Assembly: GCA_026874595.1 (NCBI GenBank)
Contig: CM049312.1
Coordinates: 28,476,456-28,540,455 of the forward strand
DNA length: 64,000 bases
Direction: 5' to 3'
Origin: Sipunculus nudus
Taxonomy: Eukaryota > Annelida > Sipuncula > Golfingiida > Sipunculidae
The position numbers were made by a program, and so were the translations under genes. Of this stretch, positions 22,401 to 34,351 are shown piece after piece (the stretch's first letter is position 1; each line of letters begins with the position of its first letter). The notes under the pieces are model-generated. The model saw only the letters and a program-made list of their open reading frames with translations. It was not told where the DNA came from and ran no database searches.

Positions 22401-25400
22401 TTTTATGCATTATTTTCTCTATTTTTGAGACCTTTAGATGATACTGTCCATCCGTTAACAGGGCACAAACCGTAACCATTAGACATAGAAACGTCTAACT
22501 GTATATACAGAGAGGTCCTACGCCAATCTCCTTCTAAACCTGAAATTAGGTCACACAGGCCTGTATACTCCAAGCTGCGGGCTGTAAACGTGATCTTTAG
22601 CACCCTGAGAGTCAGGCGGGGCCCAAGATGTACTTTTTTGGCCTCTTCTAATGTGACATTCAGTTGGGTCCTGGGCAAATGTTCTTTGAAACATGGAATC
22701 AGGTCTTTATTCTGTGAGCTATAGTACAACTACATGATTTGAGCACCCTGAAAAGCAGACTGGGCCCAAGTTGTATCCCTTAGTCTTAAGATCTTATAAC
22801 GTAATATCAAGGAAGTCTTCGGCAAGTCTCATTTGATTCCTGAAATTAGGTCACTGTGACTATTATCTGTGAGCTAGACGCTGAAACCCTAATTTTGAGC
22901 ACCCAAAAAGTCATATAGGGTACAGATCTTCACTGTTGGATTTTGAAATTAAAACCTCAGATAAGGTCGCCGTTACCTATTTTCTAAGGATTATCGGCAA
23001 GAAAACATGATGTTTAGCACTCTTGAAAATAATTTTACCCATTGTTAAAGGTACCTTTACAAATATTCTTCACAAAATCAAAACATCAATCATCAATCCA
23101 TGCACCATTTCTGTTTCAAATTCAGCTGAGCGTCATGACCAATGGGCAAATAGTTTTAAAGAACCTGTATCCCCTGCTGCTGGACCGAAGAAATAAAATG
23201 AAAATATCAAGAGATCTGAATAGGAACTCAGTTTTATTATCGATATGATTTCATTGATCCATCGGGGTATATTTTTTATTAATAATATGTTTTTACACAT
23301 ATTGATAGACATATCATGGATGTAAAATAGATAAACATTATTACAAACAACAATTACAAGCAAAATATGATTAGTTTACTTAATTCATTTTCTCAATGTT
23401 TCTATATATATATTATATTATTGTATTTAATATAATGTATATATTAATATGAATAATATTAACCTTATTTTCAGCCAGATGATGAAACAATGTTGCAGTT
23501 AATTGCATCTGGATTCTCTTCAGGTAAACAATGCGGGGATGGCTGCTGGCTCCAGATTCTTGAACAGTACCATGGAAGACTTCGATAAAGTCATGAACAC
23601 AAACGTGAGAGGGGTAGTCATGCTGACTCACAAGGCCGCTCCATATCTCATAAAGACTAAAGGTCAGTATGAAACAGGACCGTGACGAAAGTCATAAATA
23701 TAAATATCAGGCATGTGTAATCAGGGTAACTCGCCAGACTCCGATATCTTGGCAAGATCAAGCGTTTGGCGGCAGCTTGGTTATCAAGAAATAATGGGGA
23801 TAAGAATATAATATGTTGTAATGTCATTTTTTGTTTGTTTGTTTCCTTGATTATGTTACGTCCAAATATAAGAAAAACTCATTTTTGTCATAGGCCTAAA
23901 GATCGGAAATAAATCGCAGTCTATTTTTATGTAGATCTGTACGTCTGTCTTCCTCTGTCACTCACATCTAGTGGAAGAATGTTATAATATGGCACGGTTT
24001 GCATGGAGGCACGAAAAAAAAATATTAAATTTTAAATCTGAAGCCAGTCACAGCTTAGCCGTTATACTTTTGGCAGTAGTTAGTTTTTTATGATTGTTTA
24101 CCCTGAACTTATATATCTTTTTAAAATACCTTAATTGTTATCCACAGGAAATATCATCAATGTGAGTAGCTTTTCAGGATCACGGCCGGTAAGTCATACA
24201 TGCATTCAGATAATGAAGTACAGAGAATAATCATTTTCACTTGTCTGAATACACCTGTGTAGACTACACTTGAAAACTGTTTTACGTACTTTAGGAGAAA
24301 ATGTATGGCGTGAGAGGACTCATTATTTTAACAAGCTTCTCCTACCCGTTCATAATTTTTTTTCAACTTGAAGACCAGTTTTTATTATCATCCCGAATAC
24401 AACATAGAGCAATATAGGCCCTCTGACATTACGACCAGATTACTGACTGTCAGAGTGCCTTTACATCTAGGTCTGAGGAACGCATTATAAGGCCCTCACG
24501 AGGATGCAAATATTTTCGTCATTTTTGACAACGCCTCCTGGCCTACAGGTACACTGTCAATTGACATAAATCAGACTTATCGTTTGCATTTTAGCGTACT
24601 TTCTAGCACCAACAAATATGAGCGAGAAAAGGTCCGTTTTAACTCAGCATATAAGTAAACCCCTCCGTATGTTTGTTGAATTATTTACCGCAAGAATATA
24701 GGCATGGCTCGCACGGATTACTGGAAGCAGCCAACTTGTATGCGATACAGGAAATGAGTCGTTACCATAGAGACTGGGTTTCAATTTGGGTTGTGGGTTC
24801 ACATGTATTCTCTTGTGTTAATTCATCATTCGTTGCATAATGTTAAGATTATGGGCTGTTACCACAATATGAATGCAGCATGATGGAAGGCGACTGCGAT
24901 GCATTCCTCGATATTGCTTGTATAACGACTCAAGTAGGCTTGCAAGCCCAATTATCATTGAGTAAGGTTGTCACGGCTAGAATACTACAGTAAAGACTTA
25001 TAATATTAAGAGATTTATAGAAAACATTTAATGTTGATAGATTGATAGAAATCTATTATTTTAATATTGATAGATAGCACATCAACACCCCGGTGACAGG
25101 TTCCACAGGGCATAATAATAAAATTCTTAAAGATATCTGTTAACTGATAAGCAATACGTAAGACAACAGTTTATTTAAAACACTACTTACCACAAGTTTT
25201 ACTAACAGAATAAGATCGTGTTTGCTGATGCTCTAGAAACAACGGAAAAGTTGGTGTAGTCGGACGAGTCTCAGAAAATATAAAGATAACAAAGGCATTA
25301 TTTTATCTTGACTCAGCTTTCGACAAATCGGGAAACCTCATTTGGAAATGTTTGTCCTCTTCTTGCACTGATTGTCGCAGAACAAAATACCGGTTTTAAG

Positions 25401-27369
25401 GCTTCATGCCTTGATAAAGAGGAACAAACACAAATTTTAATCTAGTTTCCAGGATACCGGCATGAGTAAAACTTAAAGGTGTCTTAAAGGGGCCTATTCC
25501 GGAATCTGACGTCACTTAACTGAAGATTATCCCTTGAACCGAACACATTCAACAAAGGCTTTTGGTGGCAAGTTATACAAACAAGAGTCTTGTAAGTTGT
25601 GTTTTGCAAATAATGTCCTGTCAGCTTCACGAATGCAACCATTGACCTTCAGTTCCAAGGCTTTTATTTTTGTCAACATGAGCGTTTGTACCATGTTTAC
25701 AGAAAGCTTGTATTTAAACAAGCCCATACATCCATCACAGAGGTGTTATAAGATCCTTCCTGAGCAGGAATTACCTAAATGTCATTAATATTTCCGCAGG
25801 GTAAGTCGGAAAGCAGGTAAATTCAATAGACAAGCTAAAGACAAGCTGACTTAAATGCATTTAATTATTTCTTTGAAGGCAAAAGCAATGATCAATGACA
25901 ATAATACCGAGGAGACACTTTTCTTTGTTGGTCTGATTCTTGGCCCTGTCCAATGCCTGGTGTCGAGACAACGAGATACTTGATAAACAAAGCAGCGGTT
26001 AAAACGAAGGAGGTCTGGACCGACCGCTGAGTGAGGAGTTTGATGGGACATTTATTGTCATGGTGTGGGTTCAATGCCGCTCAGACATCCAGAGGACTAT
26101 TCCTCATTATGTCCTGATAGAGTTAACAGGATTGTGCTTAAATATATTTTTTTAATCTAAAAATTATATTTATAAATTAAATATTTGCATTCAGCACATA
26201 CCTTTATATATAAGAGTTGTACGGATCAATGAAGAAGACACTTGAAGGAAATAACTACTTCCAACCAGAAGAGTATGCACTTTTCTCCATTCACGTGTTT
26301 GTGTGTTTGTGTTTGTTCACATCATAACCCCCGCGACGGAATTTCAGGGCATTTTGGGAATGGGCCAATGAAATGGTGTGGATCCGGCACATGATCCGGA
26401 TTCAGAAACATTGAGGAATATTCACAAATGTAGAGTCACTTATGTACGAATGTACCTTACAATATGGACCGAACAAGTGAAAGCAAACACGTTTCTTGGA
26501 TCATCCAACAATATGGACTCATCCCTCCCGCAAGGCGGATGCCTGCATTCCTTAAGATGAAGATTTTTAGTTTTTTTTATGGTGTGGCCCCAATGCCGGG
26601 CAAACACGCAGAGGACTATTCCTAATATCGCCCTTTTAGAGAAAGCAGTTGAACACATGGCGATTGTGATATAAAATAGTATTGCATAAAGAACATACCT
26701 CTGGCGTTGTAACGAATTCGAGAAGAGGACGTTAAAATGAAATAATTCATATAGTGAAGCTGTGTTCCCATATGCGCGTATATTCGTGAACATAAAAGCT
26801 CATATGATTTTTGTATCTGTGCCCGACAGCGTATGTGCGTATATATGCGTGAAAATGGTAACTGGAGCGATTTCATACAAAGGGTATGCGTGAACTAAAG
26901 GATTCGAGGTAAAATTACCCACTTAACCATCTTCTTTAGGAAGACCTGGTAGATAAATAGTTCCAATGTATGAGTCTGCCCATTCGGCTTATCAATGCAG
27001 ATACGCACACATGATAACATAGCTATTTTCAACGCATATAAGCAGATACGCACCACGCGCACAGCTTTACACTCATAATAATTAATATAGACGTCTTTAA
27101 TTCTCCTCCACACAGATGTATTCAGCAACGTTTTACACCATGAGCAAGGCAGCCGTGAACCAAATGACCGCCTGCCTGGCACAAGGTTTGCTTTCATATT
27201 ATTATTTTTGTTGGGGATTAAAGGGGCCTATTCTGATATCTGAGGTCCAAAGTTTATACCTTTAACCTTTTATAGAAAAAAATAGGCCGGAAAATGCCGA
27301 TCCAAACGTACACAAGCTGTTCATTTTATTTATGTTCACGTGTGTATAATACGTTTATTTAAGGAAAAG

Positions 27370-27438
<69 letters not shown>

Positions 27439-30003
27439 GACAGAGAGAGAGAGACAGAGAGAGAGAGACAGAGAGAATATCATGTGCGAGAATATAATTT
27501 GTAGAATCCAAAATCAGATAACTGAAAAGGTTAATTTAAGCTTTAAAGAGATGAGATCAGTATATTTTTATTTTTCATCAGTATACTTTTATTTCCAGAC
27601 TTGGGTGTTCAAGGTGTAAGAGTGAACGCGGTCAGGTAGGAATGTCTGAAAATATTCAGTTGATTAAGAAAATGTGAGCACTATTTTCATTTATGCGTTT
27701 ATTTGTAATTGCTTCGTTCATATGAAACAGCTCAGTCCCTTCCTGTCATATTTCTTCAATGGAATATCCGTATATTAAAGTAAATGGAATTTACACATAT
27801 TTGACATTAACAAAAACACATCGTTTTAGGTCAAAATAATGACGTAAAGTTTACAAAATGACCAGCTTGTTTGGTACATTGCAGCCCAGGTGTCATAAAG
27901 ACAGATATATTCCGTCGGTGCGGCATTCCGCCAGAGGATTTGGAAAAGGTAAGACTCATGTCCAGGCAGTATATTATAAAAAAAAATTAAGTTAACGTCT
28001 CTTGGGCTTTTACACCTGACCCTAATGGCTCATCCGGCCCGGAGCTGATCCCCGTTTCGGTAGCGTGAGGCGACTAAGGAGTTAAACTCCTCCTGGATGG
28101 GACACCAGTCCATCGCAAGTTATCTTCCCAGTATTACTCATTTCTACTGCAGGGTAGACAGAGGCACAATTGCAGTTGGGACCTTGCCTAAGGGTCTTGG
28201 CACGGTGGGAGTCTGACCGGGATTGGAACTTACGACCTAACGATCATGAGCCCGGCACTTTAAACATAACACCATCGCCCCCACTTATATTATATAGGTT
28301 ATATATTCATTATTGTAGCGAATATTCGAATCCGAGTTCGATAAACCTATCGAGTACTCGTGATTATAGATACCCTCATTGAATAACCGATCTATTACAC
28401 TACCACATTGTTCCCACTTTATTGACCAAAATGACTTTACGACATTATTATGAAATTATTATCGTGGCAATGCATCCGTCTCTAGCAAAACAGGAACGGT
28501 CACCAGTTGGCCCGGCATGTAACACGGTACAACCAGTACTGCGAGGCCGTATCAGCGTTATAAATAAATGTAACAATACTGCCGGGGGCGGTCTCGGGCT
28601 CAGCTCGGCCTACTTGTGACGCGTTCTCTTGATATGAAATATTTTTTAATGAGACCAGATCAAGGTTTTGAAATCATTTCATGATGTATATCAATTATAA
28701 TGCAAAGGCATATAGTGTTTTATGTCATTTCTTGTGAGAACGATCACTTTTGAACGACGCAATATCTTTTTCATGAATTTTTAAAATTTGATATTGACCT
28801 TAACCTTTAACGTACAATAAGCTGAAATTAAAAAAAAATCGAACCCCATAACGTTTCAATTATTGCATATTTTATGTCAAATTTGACAAATTTCATACAC
28901 GAATTGTTCAACCGAGCTCTCGGATGAGTTCAAGGTCAAATAATCGGAACTGTTGATTATTGTTTCTAGGACTTATTGTTTATGTCGTAACTTGTGAGGC
29001 ACTCAATATTTTTTAATAAAATTTGAATTGTTTCTACCAATATTGAACAATTTTAAAAACTTTCACTTGGACGTCAATTTTCAAGGTCAAATAAGCCGAA
29101 TTTTTAAAAAAATGTAAACTCAATTACTTTTAAAGTATTGCATATTCTTTCCTCAAATTTGATACACAAGTTGTTTCAACCAAAATCTCAAACAGGGTAG
29201 TAAACTGGTAACCTTGACTTTCATATTCACGGTCAAATTAACCGAAATTGATTTTTTTTACGAACACTTATTTTTTTTAATACTCGATATATTTTAATGA
29301 ACAATGATATGCGAATTGTTTCTTACAAACTCCCGTTAGAGTTTGATAACCGGGGACCTTGATCTTTATAACAAAGGTCAAATTTAATAAGATGTTTTCC
29401 ATGAACACTACAACTTTCCAACCAATCAATTTTTTTCATGAAATTTTATATATGAATTGTTTCCACCAATATCCCAGATAAGTTCGAGAACTGGTCACCT
29501 TGACCTTCATCATCAAGGTCAAATCTTCATAATTTTAGGATTTTTTTATAACCCCACAACTTTTGAAGTAGTCCACATGCCTTCCATTAAATTTGCCGAT
29601 GTGGCCCAACAGTAGGGGAGACATGTATCTCTTTTTCCGACTGCAACAACAAACAGATTTTAGTTTTAACATATTTTATTGTTCTGCTGTTTATAGAAAA
29701 TACTGACTTAGCCACAATGTTTGTCAGAAATTAACTTTAACAGATGGCACACTAAAATAAAATCATGCAGTCTTCCACTTCAATTTCTCTGATTCTTGTT
29801 CGAATTTGATTCATTTTCAGTTCTATGATATGCAGAAGTGGCTCCAACCGATTTGTCGTCATGGAGAAGCAGATGAGGTTGCCCAGGCGATCGCTTTCTT
29901 GGCTTCCGATGCGGCAAAATTTATAAATGGTGCTCTACTTCCGGTTGATGGAGGTCGCTCTCAATTAACGCCAGTGTTTGTATCTGGACCGCTTATTGTG
30001 TAA
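13165..30003 (+). CDS. SDR1: short-chain dehydrogenase/reductase, FabG-like, nine exons
   Basis: Joined exons: 13165-13207, 15831-15970, 18804-18896, 23524-23662, 24148-24188, 27116-27185, 27599-27635, 27885-27948, 29821-30003. The total is about 269 codons, the normal size for a classical SDR, and every join keeps the frame with GT/AG borders. Motifs: TGASSGIG (NAD(P)-binding glycine loop, split between exons 1 and 2), ADVT (exon 3), NNAG (exon 4), the catalytic Ser in NVSS (exon 5), the catalytic Tyr and Lys in YTMSK (exon 6), and S-PGV after the exon 7/8 join. The C-terminal VDGG is typical of FabG-like enzymes. No signal peptide or membrane segment is seen, so it should be a soluble NAD(P)-dependent oxidoreductase. 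An Asn follows the Arg in the second strand (NGRN), a pattern often linked with NADP, but the substrate cannot be read from the sequence. A second ATG at 13171 could also be used. Confidence 0.93.
13411..13470. repeat. (TA)n microsatellite
   Basis: About 60 bases of pure TA repeat in intron 1. Confidence 0.95.
14430..15595. repeat. Interspersed repeat with internal subrepeats (family B)
   Basis: The motif 'CCGTTAACAGGGC.CAAAT.GTA.CC.TTAG.CC.AGAA.CTTC' followed by 'CCTG(A)AATTAGGTCA..GTGACCTATAT' recurs within it at about 14537, 14870, 15070 and 15230. The left side has AGCTCAGCTGACTGAAAGACA and the right end CAGAGCGTCATGACCCATGG. Copies with the same words lie at 22000-23150, 33040-33577 and 39299-39340. 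Confidence 0.7.
15831..15970 (+). CDS. SDR1 exon 2
   Basis: Begins after TTTTTGCAG and completes the cofactor loop (GASSGIGEETAVLFASFG). Encodes up to GLSKDN. The donor AAT|GTAAAA is weaker than the others but sits exactly where SDR2 has AAG|GTAAAT. Confidence 0.9.
15971..18803 (+). other. SDR1 intron 2
   Basis: No gene is seen. Fragments of family B ends occur near 18290 (CAGCTGAGCGCGGTGACCCA) and 18463 (AGCTGAGCGTCGGGACCC). The open frame at 17371-17631 on the minus strand has no recognisable domain. Confidence 0.75.
18804..18896 (+). CDS. SDR1 exon 3
   Basis: 31 codons, phase 0 at both ends, from MLIAQADVTKEDDV to FGQLDVL. The acceptor is TTCCTAG and the donor TTA|GTAAGT. ADVT holds the Asp that contacts the adenine ring in SDR enzymes. 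Confidence 0.92.
19756..21193. repeat. 180-bp tandem array, eight units in two blocks of four
   Basis: Units begin at 19756, 19936, 20116, 20295, 20476, 20654, 20833 and 21013. Units 1-4 resemble units 5-8 in order. For example units 4 and 8 both have GTGTGTTGGCAGATATAGACC, and both end in an altered ACAGCCGTTTT. This is a higher-order repeat of about 719 bases present twice. Confidence 0.9.
21194..21570. repeat. CTGTCCGTCC-type repeat between satellite blocks
   Basis: Begins CCCTCAGCTCATAGGCTGATGGGC, then has a run of GTCCGTCC/GTCTGTCC at 21243-21290, and separates the regular 180-bp array from its two diverged outlying units. A similar GTCCGTC run lies at 22080-22130. Confidence 0.55.
22000..23150. 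repeat. Interspersed repeat, family B, second copy
   Basis: Shares with 14430-15595 the words GTTAACAGGGCACAAACCGTAACCATTAGAC, GAAATTAGGTCAC, GTGTTTCATCATTTCCTGAAG and TATTTTTGAGACCTTTAGATGA, and the right-hand end TTCAGCTGAGCGTCATGACC. Diverged and without an open frame. Confidence 0.7.
23524..23662 (+). CDS. SDR1 exon 4
   Basis: Acceptor CTTCAG, donor AAAG|GTCAGT. Starts VNNAGMAAGS (the NNAG motif that stabilises the central sheet) and runs through NTNVRGVVMLTHKAAPYL. Confidence 0.93.
23663..24147 (+). other. SDR1 intron 4
   Basis: Nothing is recognised. Confidence 0.8.
24148..24188 (+). CDS. SDR1 exon 5
   Basis: Short exon encoding GNIINVSSFSGSRP; the second Ser of NVSS is the catalytic Ser. 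Acceptor CCACAG, donor CCG|GTAAGT. Confidence 0.92.
24189..27115 (+). other. SDR1 intron 5
   Basis: No gene is seen. It contains a duplicated piece (ATGGTGTGG..CAATGCCG..CA.AC....AGAGGACTATTCCT at 26059-26107 and 26579-26623). The word CCCTCTGACATTACGACCAGATTACT at 24420 recurs at 52667, and AAAGGGGCCTATTC at 25487 recurs at 27220. Confidence 0.75.
27116..27185 (+). CDS. SDR1 exon 6
   Basis: Acceptor CACACAG, donor CAAG|GTTTGC. Encodes MYSATFYTMSKAAVNQM; the Tyr and Lys of YTMSK are the catalytic pair. Confidence 0.93.
27371..27475. repeat. (TA)n then (GA)n microsatellite
   Basis: TA repeat to 27438, then GAGAGA/CAGAGA repeats, in intron 6 of SDR1. Confidence 0.93.
27599..27635 (+). CDS. 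SDR1 exon 7
   Basis: Encodes DLGVQGVRVNAV and ends inside a Ser codon (AG|C). Acceptor TTTCCAG, donor AG|GTAGGA. Confidence 0.9.
27885..27948 (+). CDS. SDR1 exon 8
   Basis: Encodes PGVIKTDIFRRCGIPPEDLEK. The PGVIKTD segment follows the sheet that closes the cofactor site. Acceptor TTGCAG, donor AAG|GTAAGA. Confidence 0.9.
27995..28290 (-). mobile_element. tRNA-derived SINE
   Basis: On the minus strand a tRNA-like head (GATGGTGTTATGTTTAAAGTG, later GTAAGTTCCAATCCCGG as B box) is followed by a body with CTTAGGCAAGGTCCCAACTG and a tail with GATGGACTGGTGTCCCATCC. That tail resembles LINE-type 3' ends used by vertebrate and invertebrate SINEs. Ends are approximate. Confidence 0.65.
28700..29600. 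repeat. Diverged tandem repeat of about 140 bases
   Basis: The pattern GAATTGTTTC..CCAA..TC.CAGA.GAGTTCGA.AACTGGT.ACCTTGAC and AAGGTCAAAT recurs near 28900, 29025, 29172, 29310 and 29451. Units are strongly diverged. Confidence 0.55.
29821..30003 (+). CDS. SDR1 exon 9 (last coding exon)
   Basis: 60 codons and TAA. Begins FYDMQKWLQPICRHGEADEV and ends SGPLIV, with VDGG near the end. Acceptor CATTTTCAG. Confidence 0.94.
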   Translation, partial: FYDMQKWLQPICRHGEADEVAQAIAFLASDAAKFINGALLPVDGGRSQLTPVFVSGPLIV

Positions 30004-30307
30004 TTGTCACCATCTATATTAAGGTTTCAATACAGCCCTACAATTTTTACCCCGAGGGTATAATACTGTTTTCACACCTTTCCTTTGGCTGAAAAAATGG
30101 ATGTGACATCTCCTTTTTCTCCCATTGCCTAATTAATCTTCTGTTTTGCCTTTCTGTGGCGTTTAAAAGTTAGATAAAACTTAATGGACGGTCATGCAAT
30201 TATAAAACCACGAATAGACAGGATCAACTACGCTTTACTTTTGTTGGTCTGCATCCTTGCATCAGCATCAGAGTGAGTTAAAGTGCGCTGCTTATATGAA
30301 ACGTTTA

Positions 30308-30313
30308 AATAAA
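30308..30313 (+). terminator. Possible polyadenylation signal of SDR1
   Basis: AATAAA about 305 bases after the SDR1 stop codon. It is the first canonical signal I see downstream. Confidence 0.45.
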
Positions 30314-32209
30314 GATGTCTTACCTGCCGTACGATATAATTGTAAAACTTTCATATGTTTGATATTTGTCCTCGGGTGTATTTTAAATGTGAATATATAC
30401 TCTTTCATATATCACTATTTTATACGACTTTAAGAATACGCTCATGTTTATCAAATATATTCTGTAAAGATTTCAGAGCGCAATTCAAAAACAGCAGTAC
30501 ATCTAAACGGGTCATCCTGTCAGTGTGAAAATTAATGTATAAATAATGAATGAATAAAATGCTTCTCTTACGTTTAAAGTCAATAAATATCCTGACCATG
30601 TTCGAGAGACTTATCATTTGAGGGAAATATCCCGTGGCAGGTGAATTAATGCATGAGGCCTTATTTGAGATGACGTTGCTTTATTTTGCATATCTACACA
30701 GAATTTCCAGATGAACGTGATTTGTATTATTTAAGAAGAATGAGATTATTTCCTATGGTTAATTTTTATTGGCTGTGACTTATTGTATATTCATTGTTTC
30801 ACGATATATCAGTACCATTGCTGTAAAGTGCGCCATCAAATTTATTCTGTGCTGAACGTTACCAACATGTGCAGCGCAAATCGCAACACAAATCATCACC
30901 GATGACATTCGCGAATAATAGTAAAACAGATATTAGTGCTGACGTCATGTGATTATTTGAGGACAAATTTATTTTCCTTTTGAACACATAATAACAACTT
31001 ACACAGGCTCACGTCCTAAAGTGTGTAAATATCAGAATTTGATTTGAATGTGACTCGGTGCATTATAATTCGAATCCAAATGTTTCAAATAAAATTCAAA
31101 TGGTAATGCAATATACTCTGAACCCACTGTAGTACAATGAGACACTGATCAAGTAGAACACATTGCTCACATTTTATTTTCAATGGTACAGGAGCAAGCA
31201 TTGTTTTTGATGGTTATAATGATAATGGTGTACGAAAAATATTCATCCTTGCCGATTTATAGATTAAATATATAGTTAAATGTTAAGGATATTGTCTCTC
31301 CATAAGTCTAGCTGGATATATTAATGCCAGATATGGCACACAGATCAGTGCGTCGTGCCATGAAAAAAGTCATGTGAGTCTTCTTAATAATGGCGGTCCC
31401 CAGACTCTCTACTTATAAAAAAACTGCATTTTCTGGTGCATGGCGATACTAAGTGCTCGCTTGTATAGACAGTGCGCATCATCATTGCGTCGTTTGGACG
31501 GGAACACAGAGATAAGTAGTAAATGTGATTTATGCTCACTCGCCACACTCGTACACAAATGACAGAAATTTAAGATATGTGAAAAGGGCCCCGTGGGACC
31601 AGTTAAAAAAATGTTTTATTTTATTACAAAAGGGAACAGAGGGTTAATAAATGACGATACCCCTCTGTTGATTATTAAGTACAAATAATCAATGCATGAT
31701 AGGGCCGAATCGACATAGGCCGCTGAACGATGTAAGCACCCCCTCCCCCCCCCCCCTCCCAACCACAGGGAGAGATGGGGAGAAAAAAGATGTTAAGTGC
31801 CACAAGCAATTTGCAGACTTGTACTACTGAATATAAACCCCGAACATGAATCAATAAATGATTAACAGAGTTGGAACCTGCAGGGTCTGCTGATGACGTA
31901 AATAGTTACAGATTCCAATATTTTAACTGAAAGGAGAACCTGTAAAGCTCAACACACAGTAGTTACTCAGATGAGTTCACTACTGTTTAACTTCTAAATT
32001 CTTAATACATATATACATATTAGAACTTAATGCAGCAGATACCCACTTGTGATCACCACTGGACTAGGACCTAATGAATATATTTGAATATAATGGAGCA
32101 TTTACCCACTTGGGATCACCACTGGACCAGAAATAGAGCAACTACCCCTTGGGATCACAACCTTCATTGAGAGGTTACAACATACAACTGAATACTGAGC
32201 AGGTCAGTG
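30314..32209. other. Intergenic, no supported gene
   Basis: AT-rich. A C-tract lies at 31740-31760, and a short duplicated word (CCCACTTG.GATCACCACTGGAC) at 32042 and 32104. No gene is seen. Confidence 0.4.
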
Positions 32210-32399
32210 GCGGATCCAGAGGGGGTGGGGGTCTGCCCCCCCCCCCCCTTTTGAGCGCACACAACCCTTTTTTAGGGTTCTGATCTAAATTTGGGGGCCT
32301 GGATCCCCTCCTTGCCGGACCAGATGACTCTTTTTAGATTTTCTTTTAGTCCTCCTAGGTTGGATCCTCCCCTTTCCGAAATCCTGGATCCGCCCCTGT
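32210..32399. repeat. Short element with GGCGGATCC-type ends, second copy
   Basis: Starts GTGGCGGATCCAGAGGGGG and ends CTGGATCCGCCCCTG. It shares its internal words with 4595-4790. It lies directly before the relic first exon at 32403. Confidence 0.65.
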
Positions 32400-32402
32400 A
32401 AG

Positions 32403-32439
32403 ATGTCGTCTTTGAAAGTTAAAGTAGATTTGATCAAAG
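32403..32439 (+). pseudogene. Decayed first exon of an SDR gene (relic B)
   Basis: Has the same length (37 bases) as SDR2 exon 1, the same start (ATGTCGTC.TT) and the same donor context (G|GTAGGTTAA). The encoded MSSLKVKVDLIKG has lost the TG of the cofactor motif (SDR2 has KVILITG). No exon 2 is seen after it, and a retrotransposon lies about 1.1 kb downstream. Confidence 0.75.
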
Positions 32440-33577
32440 GTAGGTTAACATCCCACCCCTTGAAGACGTAGGACGTGTTCTAGGTTAAAATTTCCGTTGT
32501 ACTCATATAATTTTTTGGATGTATTGCTCCATTTTGAAGTCATAGACACTGTTAGTCATGATTGTCGTCGATTATTCTCTTGTAACTGCAAGAATGATAC
32601 TATTTGGTTTTAGAGGTCGAGGCGTTTATATTGTCCCGCACAATGTTAAAAATAGAAACGTTACCCATGTATTATGAAAGCAATACAATTTGAAAAAAAA
32701 ATGCAAATTTAATCCAGGTTTTAGTGAAATATTGGCCGGTTATTTGTGAAACATAAATTCCTGAAATCGTGTAATGTACAATGATCACTAATAACTTTAA
32801 GCTGTATGGCATTGATTTTACAATCAATTTGGTCTTAATTTCATTATTACATACTTTTATATTCATTTAATAGCTGCCCTTATATAACAGTCAATGCATA
32901 TTTGGTGTTAGGTTAGCAATTGTATTGCAGCTGGTACGTGCTGATAACATTTTGAGTAACATCATTTCATGGGGAAAAAAGAATTAAAAAAAATGTAAGG
33001 TATTATAAGTGCTAACATAAGTGTTTTATCTGTGTCACAGAAGCTCCAGTATCTGAATAACTGATGCATCGATCGCAATGATTCTTTGCGTGAATATTGA
33101 TCATAGAATGGTGGCGCTCCCTTTATATTTTGGATTTTTACACGTTTTTCTCTTTTTTTGAGACCATCAAATGAAATGGACGTCCATTAACAAGGCTCAA
33201 ATCGTTACCGTTCGTTCTAGAATCTTCTACAATCACACCGAGGCAGGTCACTAACAAATCTTCTCAGAGACCTAAAATTAGGTCCCTGGTACCCATATCC
33301 TTTTGGCAATTGGGCTCGTAAGTACCCACAGGAATAATTAAAAATATAATACAAAAACTCTAGTATGTGAATAACTAATGCACTGATGGCTATGATTCTT
33401 TGCATGCATATTGATTATGGAGTGTTTCATCAGTTCCTTTAGACTTGTGGCGCAATATGTATTTTTGTTAATGTTTACGCATTTTTTTTCTCTATTTTTG
33501 AGACCTTTAAATGAAGCGTCATCTGAAAACAGGGCACAAATTGTCAATGTTTGAGCTAGAATCTTCTAACTTATCAT
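32440..33577. other. Relic intron sequence and family B repeat
   Basis: The part 33040-33577 is a family B copy (CATTAACAAGGCTCAAATCGTTACCGTT, CTAAAATTAGGTC, GGGCTCGTAAGTACCC, GAGTGTTTCATCAGTTCC). The rest shows nothing. Confidence 0.55.
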
Positions 33578-34341
33578 TGTTACGGAACCTTATAGCAACA
33601 AATCACGTGGTCGTGAGCATAAATTTTGTTAAGGAGATAAATAAAATCAGATTCTGTAACACTAGGCAGCGTGAAATATTAAGGGGAATGAATAAAGTCA
33701 GTGCTTTTTGTTAACAAATAATTATAATTTATTCTTAAAAAATGCTAAAATGTACAGTACCAGAGAGTCCGGATCCTAGGCTTTTCTGGATACCACCACA
33801 AAGTCCTTTAAAACGTATAATCCAGATGAAACGTTCACGTAAATCTTCTCAGAGAATAATATTCCAATTCAATCTTGAAATCAATTTGTTGAAATCAAAA
33901 AGTGAAAATCTGCTAATAATCCCAAAGGCACACTGAAGACTGTATATCTGTTACAAATGTCGAAGAATATCTATAAGTTCTGCAATCATCGGAAAGGCCC
34001 ACAAAACTGACTCACACTCTTCCGTGTCCGCTGGATTTTTTTTCTCTTTCTCCTCTTCTAAACACAGCCTCTATTTATAACATTTTCATCCGAAAATTCT
34101 GGAAATGGTAAACTCCATAGAACAATACACACGTTACAGGAACAGACTTGAAACATCGAGAGCAAAGAATGCTGTGTTTTTGCACTTCAGTCCCCCACGT
34201 GGGCCAGGCCAACTCGCATGGCAACGAACTATGCTTGCGCTACACGATTCAGAATGTAACACTCCTGTGCACAATAAACCAGGGCCTGCCCAACACGAAT
34301 CAGAATGCCAACAGCGCACAATAAAAGAGACACCTGTAACA
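33578..34341 (-). repeat. 3' LTR of the minus-strand gypsy element
   Basis: On the + strand it runs from TGTTACGGAACC to CACCTGTAACA, about 764 bases with inverted TGTTAC/GTAACA ends. The first 215 bases or so match 39030-39298. Confidence 0.8.
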
Positions 34342-34351
34342 CTCCCCCTCC
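34342..34351 (-). promoter_or_regulatory. Polypurine tract of the minus-strand element
   Basis: CTCCCCCTCC on the + strand, i.e. GGAGGGGGAG in the element's direction, directly before its 3' LTR. Confidence 0.75.

Larger units (their letters stand above)
18897..23523 (+). other. SDR1 intron 3, filled with repeats
   Basis: Holds a (GT)-rich run at 18960-18985, the 180-bp repeat element at 19661-21960 and a family B copy at 22000-23150. No coding sequence is supported. Confidence 0.85.
27949..29820 (+). other. SDR1 intron 8
   Basis: Contains a SINE at about 27995-28290 and a diverged tandem repeat at about 28700-29600. No coding sequence. Confidence 0.8.
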
